From a virus: DNA of 22,983 nucleotides. Where the stretch lies: positions 1-22,983 of the IMG/VR virus record IMGVR_UViG_3300042289_000269; one strand, written 5' to 3'. Shown in pieces: positions 1 through 6,940 of this stretch (positions are counted from its first letter, which is position 1; the number at the start of each line of letters is the position of its first letter). The notes under the pieces are model-generated. The model was not told the origin of the DNA. It worked only from the letters and a program-made list of their open reading frames with translations, and did not search any database. A program made the position numbers and the translations under genes.

Positions 1-173
1 CAGATTCACTAAATATAGTGCTATCAATGGCACATTCAGCTATAAAAGAGGTTGAAAAAGATAATCCGGAACAAGCTCACCAACTATTAAAGGATTTGGA
101 TACGGCTCAAAGGTCAAAGGATATGTCAGAAATTAATAACTTAATGAACAAATATGCCAATTTTAATAAGTAG
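1..173 (+). CDS. C-terminal end of an unknown protein (5' partial)
   Basis: An open frame enters from the left edge (first full codon at position 3) and stops at TAG 171-173. It encodes about 56 residues, rich in Lys, Asp, Glu, Asn and Leu, and looks helical (it includes AIKEVEKDNPEQAHQLLKDL). It overlaps the next gene by 20 nt, the usual spacing here, which supports a real gene end. It sits just before large tail-type proteins, so the end of a tape measure or another tail protein is possible, but nothing in the sequence identifies it. Confidence 0.6.
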   Translation, partial: DSLNIVLSMAHSAIKEVEKDNPEQAHQLLKDLDTAQRSKDMSEINNLMNKYANFNK

Positions 174-2337
174 TATTGATTTTGAAGATATATTCTCTGT
201 CAATAAGAATTTTTACCAAGCGAATGCAGGTGATAAGCAGACATTTACATGTACAATCACTGAAAATATTGCTATTGTAGAGAGTGCAGCTGTATTGTTA
301 ACATACTTTGCAGGTCAAGACCAGATAAATTTGTCTGGAGCTAACTTTTTAACAGAGGGATTCCAGGTAGGTGATGAGATTGAGGTTCTAATTTACACTA
401 CTAATGGTAATATCCATCATACAAACACTGTAGACATAGTAAGTGTGACTGCCAACACAATGGTAGTTGATGCATCCTTGAATTGGAAGACTGGAACTCA
501 ATATGTTTACATCATAGCAAAACAAAAAGGCGGCTCAAAGCGTAATGGATTAGAACTTAACTTAAATTTTGTACCACAAACAGGAACAATTACTCCAAAT
601 AGCTTAATAGATGGATCAGTAAATAAATTATTATTCAATCTTACAGGCACAATCAATGGTCAAGTAGTAACAGGTACTCAAGTTGGCATCATGTCAGGGC
701 AATATGCTGTGAGTGCAACCATTACTGACCAAACAACTTATCCAAATAAGACCAGGACTTATGATTTAGAGGTGGAGTTCATTCAAGGCGGTGCCATGTT
801 GCCATCCTCATTTGATTTTGGAGGGTGTTTAAAGCCTTATTTTGGCACAGTTTGGCAGCGTACTTATGGCAATCCAAATAATAATCTAACTTATGTAATA
901 TGCGACAATGCAGATACAGGTTGGTATGATGAGCCATTCAACAGTGGTGTGGCTAATGCCTCACTTGTAACTGGAATTACATCTCTTGAGTTTAACACAG
1001 TGCAGACTGGCACCATCTCAATTGATTCTGCGAGTGCATCCTTTGGATTTGGTGCAGGATATATTCCTGTAGATGATTCATATTTTAAAAATCAAACGGT
1101 TGATCAGAGTGAGTTAAGCATGTTTGCTGAAACCCAAACAAGTGCAGCTCCAATCTTATTGACATCACCACTCAATCCAAGCGGTGCAGGATATACTCTT
1201 GAATTTAGCAATCCGGTAACTGTTGGAACTATCACAACCTGGGATTGGGAGTTTACTCCAAATGCTGCATTTATAACTTTCATGGATGCACGTAGTATTG
1301 GTGATCGCTTATTCTATGTTTGGGCTAAATATGGAACAGTAAACCTGTTATTATTTGAGGACCAACTAAGTGAGCAACCACCTACTCCCGGAGTTTTGGA
1401 TATGGTTGTTCATAGATTTGTTGATCACTCACAAAACTATGCAAATGATAATGTGACTAAGTTAGGATTTGAGGGTAATATCGAGGATGACATTGCATTC
1501 ATAGGTAAATTTTTAGTTCCTATCAATGCAGATATGAGATATACTAAGGCAGAGATTTGGGCGGTTAACTCAGTTACTAATGAAGAGTTTTTATTGAATA
1601 GTTCATTCTTTGATTTTGCGAGCGTTCCAAAGGTCGGAGGTTACTATCCTATCAATCAATCTCAAAGTGTCATTACAACTCTTCCAACAACCTCTGAGAA
1701 ACTTACTGCTCAACTTGAGAGGGATGCGTTCATTGACACTGTTACTCATTATGGTATGAGGGTTTATTTACCATTCTTTTACAGTTGGGAATATTGGATC
1801 AACCAACCTAATGCGGCACCTATATTTTATCCAAATAGGCAGACTCGAGATTGGTTGCCTTATGGAACTGAGCCAGATTGGGATTTGCAACTAAGAATAA
1901 CAGCAGACATTAATGGACTTGACTATATTTACAGCGAGAATATTGTAATTAAAGACTATGATTCAGACGCTAATATAAACCAAACAATGACGCTTCAAGT
2001 GGTAAGTACTGCTCAGAATGTAGGTGTGGTTGTGGAAGGTGAACTTCATTATGTTGTGGCCACTCACTTACTTACATCTGGAGTTTGGGATCAACCAACA
2101 GTGTGGGGGATGATTACAGTAGAACCAACAGAGGCTGCACCTCGATGGATATGTTCAACAACTGTTGCCTATGATAATAACCTGGCTAATCCATTGACTC
2201 CCATTACAGGCCTTTATGCCACGTTAACATTCTCTGCTCCAAACTTAGCTGTTATAACTTGTTACTTTAATCCAAACAATGTTAACTTATCTAATGGAGT
2301 TAAATTTACATCTAAAATAAAAGGTTGCTATGTGTGA
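154..2337 (+). CDS. large beta-rich structural protein, probably tail-associated
   Basis: This encodes 727 residues of unknown family. The sequence is rich in Thr, Asn, Gly, Val, Tyr and aromatic residues with few Lys or Arg, and has the alternating hydrophobic/polar pattern of stacked beta-sandwich domains. The N-terminal third (about residues 1-215) resembles immunoglobulin-like repeats. The later part is rich in Trp and Tyr, as in carbohydrate- or receptor-facing virion proteins. There is no signal peptide or membrane segment. ATG 154 overlaps the upstream gene by 20 nt, and the stop overlaps the next start by 8 nt, so it belongs to the late virion operon. By position (before adhesin-like proteins and lysis genes) a distal tail, baseplate or fibre role is inferred. 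No motif proves it. Confidence 0.75.
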   Translation: MPILISSIDFEDIFSVNKNFYQANAGDKQTFTCTITENIAIVESAAVLLTYFAGQDQINLSGANFLTEGFQVGDEIEVLIYTTNGNIHHTNTVDIVSVTANTMVVDASLNWKTGTQYVYIIAKQKGGSKRNGLELNLNFVPQTGTITPNSLIDGSVNKLLFNLTGTINGQVVTGTQVGIMSGQYAVSATITDQTTYPNKTRTYDLEVEFIQGGAMLPSSFDFGGCLKPYFGTVWQRTYGNPNNNLTYVICDNADTGWYDEPFNSGVANASLVTGITSLEFNTVQTGTISIDSASASFGFGAGYIPVDDSYFKNQTVDQSELSMFAETQTSAAPILLTSPLNPSGAGYTLEFSNPVTVGTITTWDWEFTPNAAFITFMDARSIGDRLFYVWAKYGTVNLLLFEDQLSEQPPTPGVLDMVVHRFVDHSQNYANDNVTKLGFEGNIEDDIAFIGKFLVPINADMRYTKAEIWAVNSVTNEEFLLNSSFFDFASVPKVGGYYPINQSQSVITTLPTTSEKLTAQLERDAFIDTVTHYGMRVYLPFFYSWEYWINQPNAAPIFYPNRQTRDWLPYGTEPDWDLQLRITADINGLDYIYSENIVIKDYDSDANINQTMTLQVVSTAQNVGVVVEGELHYVVATHLLTSGVWDQPTVWGMITVEPTEAAPRWICSTTVAYDNNLANPLTPITGLYATLTFSAPNLAVITCYFNPNNVNLSNGVKFTSKIKGCYV

Positions 2338-3466
2338 TTGTATTAATATTTCGTTTCAATCTGGGACTTATCCAACACTTAATTTTGAGGTTGATGCATC
2401 CGGCACGTATAATGGATTCAATGTATTTGAGTTCACTTACTTTGGATCAACTTATTATGTCTGGTTTGATGGGTCTGATACGTGGTATATTACAGATCTT
2501 ATTGGGGGTGGCACTTATGTTGACAGCTTAAAAACAAGTGATCCATGTCCATTAGGTAATACTACTCAATGGCTTTCATTTGCTGTTACAACTGAGACAA
2601 CAGAGTGCGAATGTGCTAAGAATGAGGATAGAATGTTCTTTGATTACAAGTCAATTAAGATACCGGGTGTTTGTCCTCCACAGGATAGAGGATTTGAGGA
2701 GTGTTGCTGTGAGGAGTTGGTCCTGGCTAAGTCCACATCAAACTCATGGGAGACAGATAAAACAAGTGCCTGGATGAAACTCAGTGATCCTGCAGATACT
2801 GTTACATTTGAGCTTTATAAAGATGGTGTGTTAACAACTTACACTCCAACAGCGGTTGCCTTCCCTAATGAGCCAAATGCTTACTACACTACAATAGATT
2901 GGAATGATGTTCTGGTATCAGATGGAATTGGATGCTATGAGTTAAAGGTTGATTATGATATCTCAGGCATTCAAGCTATATTCTCATGGGGCAAATATAG
3001 ACTATTGCCATTCACAATACAGAACGCAATTGCAACAGCCAGATTGAGGGCAAACTTTGATGGATACCATGAGATACAACAAATTGATTTCTCTGGTAGT
3101 GGTGTTGAAAGTACTTACAGATTCAATGGATTCATTGGCAACAGGCAACCAAACACTGAGATAGATAATATCATCTACAATAATCGAGAGATGAGGAGAG
3201 TGATAAGAGAGAATTTGAATGAATATGAAATACTTGTTGATCCATCTTTGAAATGTGTAACACAACCACTTGTTGATTTATATTTATTAAGTGAGAATAA
3301 TCTTTACATTTCAGATTACAATGCTCACAACCATGACTATTGCATTAATGATTTGCCTGTAATTGTGAGTCAAAGTCCAGAGTTAACATACTACGACTTT
3401 GCACGTAAAGCATCTTTAAAATGTGTGGTTGCAGATAAATTTAAGAACAAAAGAACCTACTACTAA
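2330..3466 (+). CDS. cysteine-rich putative virion protein
   Basis: This encodes 378 residues of unknown family, beginning MCDCINISFQ and overlapping the upstream gene by 8 nt. It is unusually rich in Cys for a phage virion protein: CDC at the N terminus, ECEC near residue 94, and a CCC triplet near residue 125, with further single Cys downstream. The rest is beta-type sequence with many Tyr, Asn and Asp. Alternative open frames inside it (for example at 2325 and 2580) are shadows: they are shorter and lack this patterned composition. It likely works with the preceding protein in the tail tip. The Cys could form disulfides after lysis or bind a metal; which of these is unknown. Confidence 0.75.
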   Translation: MCDCINISFQSGTYPTLNFEVDASGTYNGFNVFEFTYFGSTYYVWFDGSDTWYITDLIGGGTYVDSLKTSDPCPLGNTTQWLSFAVTTETTECECAKNEDRMFFDYKSIKIPGVCPPQDRGFEECCCEELVLAKSTSNSWETDKTSAWMKLSDPADTVTFELYKDGVLTTYTPTAVAFPNEPNAYYTTIDWNDVLVSDGIGCYELKVDYDISGIQAIFSWGKYRLLPFTIQNAIATARLRANFDGYHEIQQIDFSGSGVESTYRFNGFIGNRQPNTEIDNIIYNNREMRRVIRENLNEYEILVDPSLKCVTQPLVDLYLLSENNLYISDYNAHNHDYCINDLPVIVSQSPELTYYDFARKASLKCVVADKFKNKRTYY

Positions 3467-3486
3467 AAACTAAAAAATTTAAGTAT

Positions 3487-3494
3487 TATCTTTG
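3487..3494 (+). promoter_or_regulatory. Bacteroidota-type -7 element (TATCTTTG)
   Basis: A perfect TAnnTTTG element lies in the 44-nt gap before the gene at 3511. No TTG/TTTG -33 element is seen at the usual distance, so it is a weaker candidate than the promoters at 5768 and 13581. It could give extra late transcripts of the adhesin and lysis genes. Confidence 0.4.
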
Positions 3495-3510
3495 ACAAAA
3501 AAATAAGATT

Positions 3511-3816
3511 ATGCCAAGTCCATCAGTATACGAATTAAGCTCTAAAAATGGTAGTGATGCAGTACTTTCCGCTGCTAATGGAACATTTATTTTGAACACT
3601 ACAACAACTTATTCAGGTAATGTAAAAGCTGTTGTATTATTAGAGGATACAATTATTAACTCACTTAAACATGTTGGGGATGTAGCAGAGCAAAAGACTG
3701 CCTACATTGGCAATTCAGCAATTGCATTGAAAGCAGGTACTATCATAACACCTGCTAATCAAAACATCTTTGATACAGTTAAGTTAACAAGTGGATCTGC
3801 TATATTAGTACTATGA
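3511..3816 (+). CDS. small putative virion protein
   Basis: This encodes 101 residues with no recognised domain. It is rich in Ser, Thr, Ala, Asn, Val and Ile with short beta strands (for example GTFILNTTTTYSGNVKAVVL) and a hydrophobic C terminus (SAILVL). Composition resembles small beta-sandwich decoration or tail-tip proteins. ATG 3511 follows a 44-nt gap with a -7 promoter element. The stop overlaps the next start as ATGA, so the two are probably translated together. The function is unknown; a chaperone-like or attachment role for the DUF1566 protein that follows is only an inference from position. Confidence 0.7.
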   Translation: MPSPSVYELSSKNGSDAVLSAANGTFILNTTTTYSGNVKAVVLLEDTIINSLKHVGDVAEQKTAYIGNSAIALKAGTIITPANQNIFDTVKLTSGSAILVL

Positions 3817-4430
3817 TAAGTGCATTGAACTTCAAGATAGGTGGTGGTGGTTCGTCCACCCCTGCTCCTGTTGGTGCAACCTTAATGAAAACAGGTCAAA
3901 CAACATCATACAGAACAGGTGATGATGGTGACATTGAAGCAGGGAGAGCAACATCATTCACAGTCTTAGCAAGTAATAATCCATTTGGTAACACGAATAG
4001 ATTTACTGATACATTGGGAGGCACAGCATATGCCAATAATATTGTACTTGACTGGAGTACGTATAATGGTACTACGGTTTTAGGGTGGCATAGATTAGCC
4101 ATGCCTACCGTTGGAACTTACACATGGAACCAAGCTATTGACAATGCTTTGACTTTTACAAATGGATCTTTCACTACGGGTTGGAAGTTAGCAAATATTG
4201 CTGAATATTTTAGCTTATTTAATTGGGCAAACACGCCAGCAAATAAATTGAATTATGCACCTTTTACTTTGATTGGTGACTTTTGGAGTAGTACAACTAC
4301 AGATGGGTCAGTAAACGCATATTATGTTGTAAATTCAACTACCTTACATATTTTCACAACAGGTAAAACTGCAGGCATAAAAGCATTATTTAATAGAACG
4401 TTTACAGTAACAGGAACAACTTTATCTTAA
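3813..4430 (+). CDS. DUF1566 (Lcl C-terminal) domain protein, candidate tail adhesin
   Basis: This encodes 205 residues. A glycine/serine/proline linker (about residues 10-20) separates a short N terminus from a DUF1566-type domain. Visible landmarks are TGQTTSYRTGDDGD (27-40), W105 and the following helix (NQAIDNAL), GWKLANIAEYFSLFNW (123-138) in place of the usual WRLPTxxEL, FWSST (157-161), and the closing FNRTFTV where the family has VRPV. The domain is known from Legionella collagen-like adhesins and from many phage and surface proteins of Bacteroidota. Its position before the lysis genes fits a receptor-binding tip. It starts by ATGA overlap with the gene upstream. The family call is fairly firm; the receptor role is inferred. 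Confidence 0.75.
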   Translation: MISALNFKIGGGGSSTPAPVGATLMKTGQTTSYRTGDDGDIEAGRATSFTVLASNNPFGNTNRFTDTLGGTAYANNIVLDWSTYNGTTVLGWHRLAMPTVGTYTWNQAIDNALTFTNGSFTTGWKLANIAEYFSLFNWANTPANKLNYAPFTLIGDFWSSTTTDGSVNAYYVVNSTTLHIFTTGKTAGIKALFNRTFTVTGTTLS

Positions 4431-4441
4431 TATAAAAAAAA

Positions 4442-4678
4442 ATGGCAACTTATAAATTCCCGCAATTCAACGTTGAAATAGTTAACCCAAAGGTTACAGT
4501 TACAACAGTTATTGATAATATCATTGACAAAGTTTGTACAGCAAATGTTATCCTTCAAACTCCTTCAACAAACTTTGGAGTTAGCTTTGATGGTTACACA
4601 TATCAAAGTGATTGGAATGATCAGGACATCATTGATTGGGTAAACAATGTCGAACTACCAAAGTATGAAGTTAAATGA
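4442..4678 (+). CDS. small conserved-looking protein of unknown function
   Basis: This encodes 78 residues with no recognised motif. It has beta-type Val/Thr/Ile runs (VEIVNPKVTVTTVIDNIIDK) and an acidic aromatic C-terminal half (YQSDWNDQDIIDWVNN). The start follows an A-rich leader (taatataaaaaaaaATG), typical of efficiently translated genes in Bacteroidota. The stop overlaps the holin-like gene's start as ATGA. It could be a minor virion protein or a lysis accessory; the sequence does not decide. Confidence 0.65.
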   Translation: MATYKFPQFNVEIVNPKVTVTTVIDNIIDKVCTANVILQTPSTNFGVSFDGYTYQSDWNDQDIIDWVNNVELPKYEVK

Positions 4679-4926
4679 AAATGTTACCTATCACTCAATT
4701 CATAGAAATAATTAAAAAGCAGGGAGCAGTCGGAGTGCTTGCATTATGGTTGACGTACACCCATTTTGAGGTGCAAGACGTTAAAGAACGTTTATACAAT
4801 TGCTTAGATAAGAATGAGTATTACAATCGCAAACCTATTGAGGAGAAACAGCCACAAGCTCCGATCATAAAATCAGATACTGTTGCTGTCATTGATACTA
4901 AAAAGCGTATATTAGCAAAAAAATAA
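4675..4926 (+). CDS. holin-like small membrane protein (BhlA-type architecture)
   Basis: This encodes 83 residues. After a short N-terminal helix comes one hydrophobic segment (about residues 17-29, GAVGVLALWLTYT), then a charged helical and low-complexity tail rich in Lys, Glu, Gln and Pro. This layout (one membrane segment near the N terminus, charged C-terminal tail, directly upstream of a cell-wall hydrolase) resembles BhlA/UviB-type holins. It overlaps the previous gene by ATGA and ends 4 nt before the endolysin. Inferred role: inner-membrane lesion at lysis, releasing the endolysin, which has no signal peptide. A small membrane anchor without holin activity is the alternative. Confidence 0.55.
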   Translation: MKMLPITQFIEIIKKQGAVGVLALWLTYTHFEVQDVKERLYNCLDKNEYYNRKPIEEKQPQAPIIKSDTVAVIDTKKRILAKK

Positions 4927-4930
4927 TTTT

Positions 4931-5305
4931 ATGCAACTTACAAAGAATTTCAACTTATCAGAGTTCAATAAGCATGGATTTGCTTTGAATGAAACTGTAT
5001 TACGTAACATCCAGGCACTGGCTAATAATCTGCAGGTCCTAAGAGATGAGGTAAATAAACCAATTAAGATCACAAGTGGTTACAGATCACCAGAACATAA
5101 TGCAAAAGTTGGTGGAGTTAAGTCATCACGTCATATCACAGGTGAGGCAGCTGACTTTAAGATCGCTGGCATGACTCCAAAAGAGGTGGCCGCTGTCATT
5201 GAGAAACTTATTGCAGCTGGTAAGATGGAAGAGGGAGGACTGGGAACATACAGCACGTGGGTGCATTATGACCACAGGAACGTTAAAGCAAGATGGAGTA
5301 AATAA
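4931..5305 (+). CDS. M15-family peptidase, endolysin
   Basis: This encodes 124 residues forming a single Peptidase_M15-type domain: a zinc D-Ala-D-Ala carboxypeptidase or L-Ala-D-Glu endopeptidase fold that cleaves peptidoglycan stem peptides. Landmarks are the N-terminal FNLSEF motif, SGYRSPEHN (49-57), SRHITGEAADF (66-76) with zinc ligands H68 and D75, and WVHYDHR (110-116) with the third ligand H112. The length is the usual minimal domain, with no cell-wall-binding module or signal peptide, so export needs a holin. It lies between the holin-like gene and the cationic protein at 5312, which together form a lysis cassette. Confidence 0.92.
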   Translation: MQLTKNFNLSEFNKHGFALNETVLRNIQALANNLQVLRDEVNKPIKITSGYRSPEHNAKVGGVKSSRHITGEAADFKIAGMTPKEVAAVIEKLIAAGKMEEGGLGTYSTWVHYDHRNVKARWSK

Positions 5306-5311
5306 TTAATT

Positions 5312-5599
5312 ATGGCAAAGAAAAAAACAGTCAAAATTGACACTGATAATGTAGACATCAACCTTGAAAAGGATGGAACCAACATCAAGCTGGATATTGA
5401 TACAAAAAATGTTGACATTCACTTATTAAAGGATGAGCTTAACAGGGAGTTCAAATATGATGGTAAAAATATAGATATTGAAATTTCCAAAACCGCTGAC
5501 GGAGTGGAGGTGAAAGTTGACTCTAAAGGCGGTCTTTGGAAAGTCATTGCAAAGAGAGTAGTTAAGTTCATTCTAAGACGTTTCAAGGTAGGAAAATAG
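5312..5599 (+). CDS. 20-residue-repeat protein with cationic amphipathic tail; lysis-cassette member
   Basis: This encodes 95 residues of no known family. Three copies of a 12-residue motif occur at an exact 20-residue period: DTDNVDINLEKD (10-21), DTKNVDIHLLKD (30-41) and DGKNIDIEISKT (50-61). A fourth degenerate strand follows at 63-74. This gives an acidic, beta-strand repeat body. Residues 75-95 switch sharply to a basic amphipathic helix with eight Lys/Arg, no acidic residue, and hydrophobic positions W76, V78, I79, V83, V84, F86, I87, L88 and F91. There is no signal peptide. It is the last gene before the terminator and follows the endolysin by 6 nt. A membrane-disrupting or outer-membrane lysis role is inferred; a host-DNA- or membrane-binding protein is the alternative. 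Confidence 0.7.
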   Translation: MAKKKTVKIDTDNVDINLEKDGTNIKLDIDTKNVDIHLLKDELNREFKYDGKNIDIEISKTADGVEVKVDSKGGLWKVIAKRVVKFILRRFKVGK

Positions 5600-5645
5600 T
5601 ATCTGGATACTTACCATTAGAACAGTTACCGGATCATTGTAATAC

Positions 5646-5703
5646 ACCTGCTATGGTTAAAGGATTGGGGATTCCCGGTCGCCCACACTTAGCAGGTTTT
5701 TTT
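5646..5703 (+). terminator. rho-independent terminator with structured loop
   Basis: ACCTGCT (5646-5652) pairs with AGCAGGT (5691-5697) and is followed by a run of seven T. The 38-nt loop is unusually long and can form its own hairpin (TGGGGAT near 5666 with GTCGCCCA near 5678). It ends the late virion and lysis operon. Positions 5600-5645 upstream are non-coding, with short complements to the loop (ACCGG at 5628, ACCAT at 5613), and hold nothing else recognisable. Confidence 0.7.
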
Positions 5704-5767
5704 ATATCATTTTATTGACATCGACACTTATTAACAATCAAATGTTAATATTTATTTTGTTCAATTA

Positions 5768-5798
5768 TTTGCATATATGAAAATAGTTATTAACTTTG
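5768..5798 (+). promoter_or_regulatory. strong Bacteroidota-type promoter (TTTG-N19-TAACTTTG)
   Basis: TTTG at 5768-5771 and TAACTTTG at 5791-5798, 19 nt apart, match the -33/-7 consensus of the primary sigma factor of Bacteroidota exactly. Transcription should begin near 5803-5806, just before the gene at 5824, and drive the accessory gene run to the terminator at 8762. Positions 5704-5767 upstream hold no gene and are AT-rich. Confidence 0.75.
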
Positions 5799-5803
5799 TC
5801 CTA

Positions 5804-5821
5804 TAATAATTAACAAATCAA
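5804..5821 (+). repeat. 18-nt leader repeat, copy 1
   Basis: TAATAATTAACAAATCAA lies 2 nt before ATG 5824. An identical copy at 6035-6052 lies 2 nt before ATG 6055. The downstream bases (TATGAAA) also match. It is probably a duplicated A/T-rich translation-initiation leader. Confidence 0.7.
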
Positions 5822-5823
5822 GT

Positions 5824-5994
5824 ATGAAAACAGTAAAATATAAAAACCAAATAATCGAAGTGGTTAAGGTTAGAATGGAATGGGAAAACAAATCCTATTG
5901 GGTATGTTTAATCAATGACAAAGGAGGAGATGACCTATTTAGAACACAGGCAGATGCTATTTATGCAGGAAAATATATAATAGATAATAATTAA
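5824..5994 (+). CDS. small unknown protein (56 aa)
   Basis: ATG 5824 to TAA 5992-5994 encodes 56 residues starting MKTVKYKNQIIEVVKVRMEW. It has beta strands and a helical end (RTQADAIYAGKYIIDNN), reading like a compact single-domain protein. It is the first gene after the strong promoter, and its start sits at the 18-nt leader repeat that also precedes the next gene, which supports translation. No family is recognised. First-gene position suggests an early-expressed host-interaction protein, by inference only. Confidence 0.65.
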   Translation: MKTVKYKNQIIEVVKVRMEWENKSYWVCLINDKGGDDLFRTQADAIYAGKYIIDNN

Positions 5995-6005
5995 AAAATC
6001 AAGGG

Positions 6006-6031
6006 GTGCGACTTAACAACGCACATTAAGT
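6006..6031 (+). promoter_or_regulatory. two competing short hairpins in the 5' leader of the zinc-finger gene
   Basis: GTGCG (6006-6010) can pair with CGCAC (6020-6024), while ACTTAA (6011-6016) can pair with TTAAGT (6026-6031). The two pairings interleave, so they either exclude each other or form a small pseudoknot. The segment lies between the genes at 5824 and 6055, just before leader repeat copy 2. It might control translation or processing; no T-run follows, so it is not a terminator. Confidence 0.35.
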
Positions 6032-6034
6032 AAG

Positions 6035-6052
6035 TAATAATTAACAAATCAA
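6035..6052 (+). repeat. 18-nt leader repeat, copy 2
   Basis: TAATAATTAACAAATCAA is identical to 5804-5821 and has the same distance to the start codon (ATG 6055). Confidence 0.7.
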
Positions 6053-6054
6053 AT

Positions 6055-6399
6055 ATGAAAGCAGAATTTTTAAAAGAATGTGACAAGTGCTGGGGCACAG
6101 GCACAGTATCAATTAGCAGCTCTTATGAGCATCCATCTCACAGCGAGTCTGACACTTGTGATGAGTGTAGAGGTGAAGGCAAATATCTTGACTATGAACT
6201 ATTAACTGAGCGTGTTGAGGATGTAGAGTGGATGATTGATGGGATGTTGACTCGAATTAGATTGACATCCGATGCTGTTAAGTCATGCAACAAAGGAATG
6301 CTTGATAGACTTGAGGCAAAGTACAGAAACCAACTTCACACACAAGCTCGTGGACTTGCAAGATTAGAAACTTATTTAGCTAACCTTAAAACTTATTAA
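6055..6399 (+). CDS. DnaJ-type zinc-finger protein
   Basis: This encodes 114 residues. Two CxxCxGxG motifs, CDKCWGTG (9-16) and CDECRGEG (35-42), form one complete zinc site of the kind found in the central cysteine-rich domain of DnaJ. The remainder (about 45-114) is a charged helical region ending in LARLETYLANLKTY. The J domain is absent, so it is not a DnaJ co-chaperone. Free-standing copies of this finger occur in many phages, where their partner is usually unknown; protein or nucleic-acid binding is likely. It lies in the early accessory run and has the duplicated leader at its start. Confidence 0.75.
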   Translation: MKAEFLKECDKCWGTGTVSISSSYEHPSHSESDTCDECRGEGKYLDYELLTERVEDVEWMIDGMLTRIRLTSDAVKSCNKGMLDRLEAKYRNQLHTQARGLARLETYLANLKTY

Positions 6400-6401
6400 T
6401 C

Positions 6402-6500
6402 ATGAATGAGGAGCAAAAGGCTGTGAGAGACATTTTAATCGTTTCTGCTGCATTATTATTATTCACAGGTGTATTTATGTACATCGGTTTAATTGGATAG
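6402..6500 (+). CDS. 32-residue single-span membrane protein
   Basis: ATG 6402 lies 2 nt after the previous stop, and TAG 6498-6500 ends 1 nt before the next start, so this short frame fills the gap exactly. The product starts MNEEQKAVRD and continues as one hydrophobic helix (about residues 11-32: ILIVSAALLLFTGVFMYIGL), predicted to span the inner membrane with a charged cytoplasmic N terminus. The function is unknown. Small membrane proteins among early phage genes often act on host membrane processes or superinfection. Confidence 0.6.
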   Translation: MNEEQKAVRDILIVSAALLLFTGVFMYIGLIG

Positions 6501-6501
6501 C

Positions 6502-6717
6502 ATGAGAGAGCCTAAAATTACACTGGCATATGTCAATGGATGGGATCACTTTGACATGGATAGATACATTAATTATTTAAAAGCATTGAATTATGTGGAT
6601 AATACACTATCGAGGATACATGGGAGGAGCTTGGAGGATATTAAAAAAGACTGTGCAAGCAGACTCAGAATGGGAGGCTCGCAGAATGAGCAACCTTTGG
6701 GAGAAACTAATCATTAA
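6502..6717 (+). CDS. small unknown protein (71 aa)
   Basis: I chose ATG 6502, one nt after the upstream stop, over a TTG at 6493 that would add three residues by overlap. The product begins MREPKITLAYVNGWDHFDMD and continues as a helical, charged protein with a hydrophilic tail (GGSQNEQPLGETNH). No domain is recognised. Tight packing between neighbours and even codon use support it as real. Confidence 0.6.
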   Translation: MREPKITLAYVNGWDHFDMDRYINYLKALNYVDNTLSRIHGRSLEDIKKDCASRLRMGGSQNEQPLGETNH

Positions 6718-6729
6718 AATTGAAAGGGT

Positions 6730-6927
6730 ATGAAAATACAAGAAGAACATTTTGACCAAAGAACTGGAGTTCATTATTTTGAACAAACATTCACAACTCA
6801 GACAGAGAAACAATTATCATTTAAAGATTATGATAATCTTAAAAATTTTCTTGAGGTTGTTGTTGAACACATGAGTAATGGTAGACATATAAGTTTATTT
6901 TTTAACGACTCAACTGATTTAAAATGA
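6730..6927 (+). CDS. small unknown protein (65 aa)
   Basis: This encodes 65 residues starting MKIQEEHFDQRTGVHYFEQT. The pattern suggests two strands, a helix (FKDYDNLKNFLEVVVEHM) and a final strand (RHISLFFND). The start lies in the leader AAAATTGAAAGGGTATGAA (6716-6734), which recurs with two changes before the HNH gene. No family is recognised. Composition and spacing agree with its neighbours. Confidence 0.6.
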   Translation: MKIQEEHFDQRTGVHYFEQTFTTQTEKQLSFKDYDNLKNFLEVVVEHMSNGRHISLFFNDSTDLK

Positions 6928-6940
6928 AAATTGAGAGAGT

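Noticed and set aside
2325-2777. Open frames at 2325-2531 and 2580-2777 in other frames of the Cys-rich gene
   Set aside because: They overlap a longer gene with clear composition and lack their own start context.
3813-4430. Diversity-generating retroelement target (variable repeat in the DUF1566 protein)
   Set aside because: No reverse transcriptase, no accessory gene and no template repeat noticed in the window.
5653-5690. tRNA-like or attachment-site-like sequence (GGGGATTCCCGGTCGCCCAC) in the terminator loop
   Set aside because: No TTCRA T-loop, no anticodon arm and no acceptor pairing; it reads as the loop of a terminator. No integrase is present to support an attachment site.
6493-6501. 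TTG start extending the gene at 6502
   Set aside because: ATG 6502 sits 1 nt after the previous stop; the TTG would add only three residues inside the upstream gene.
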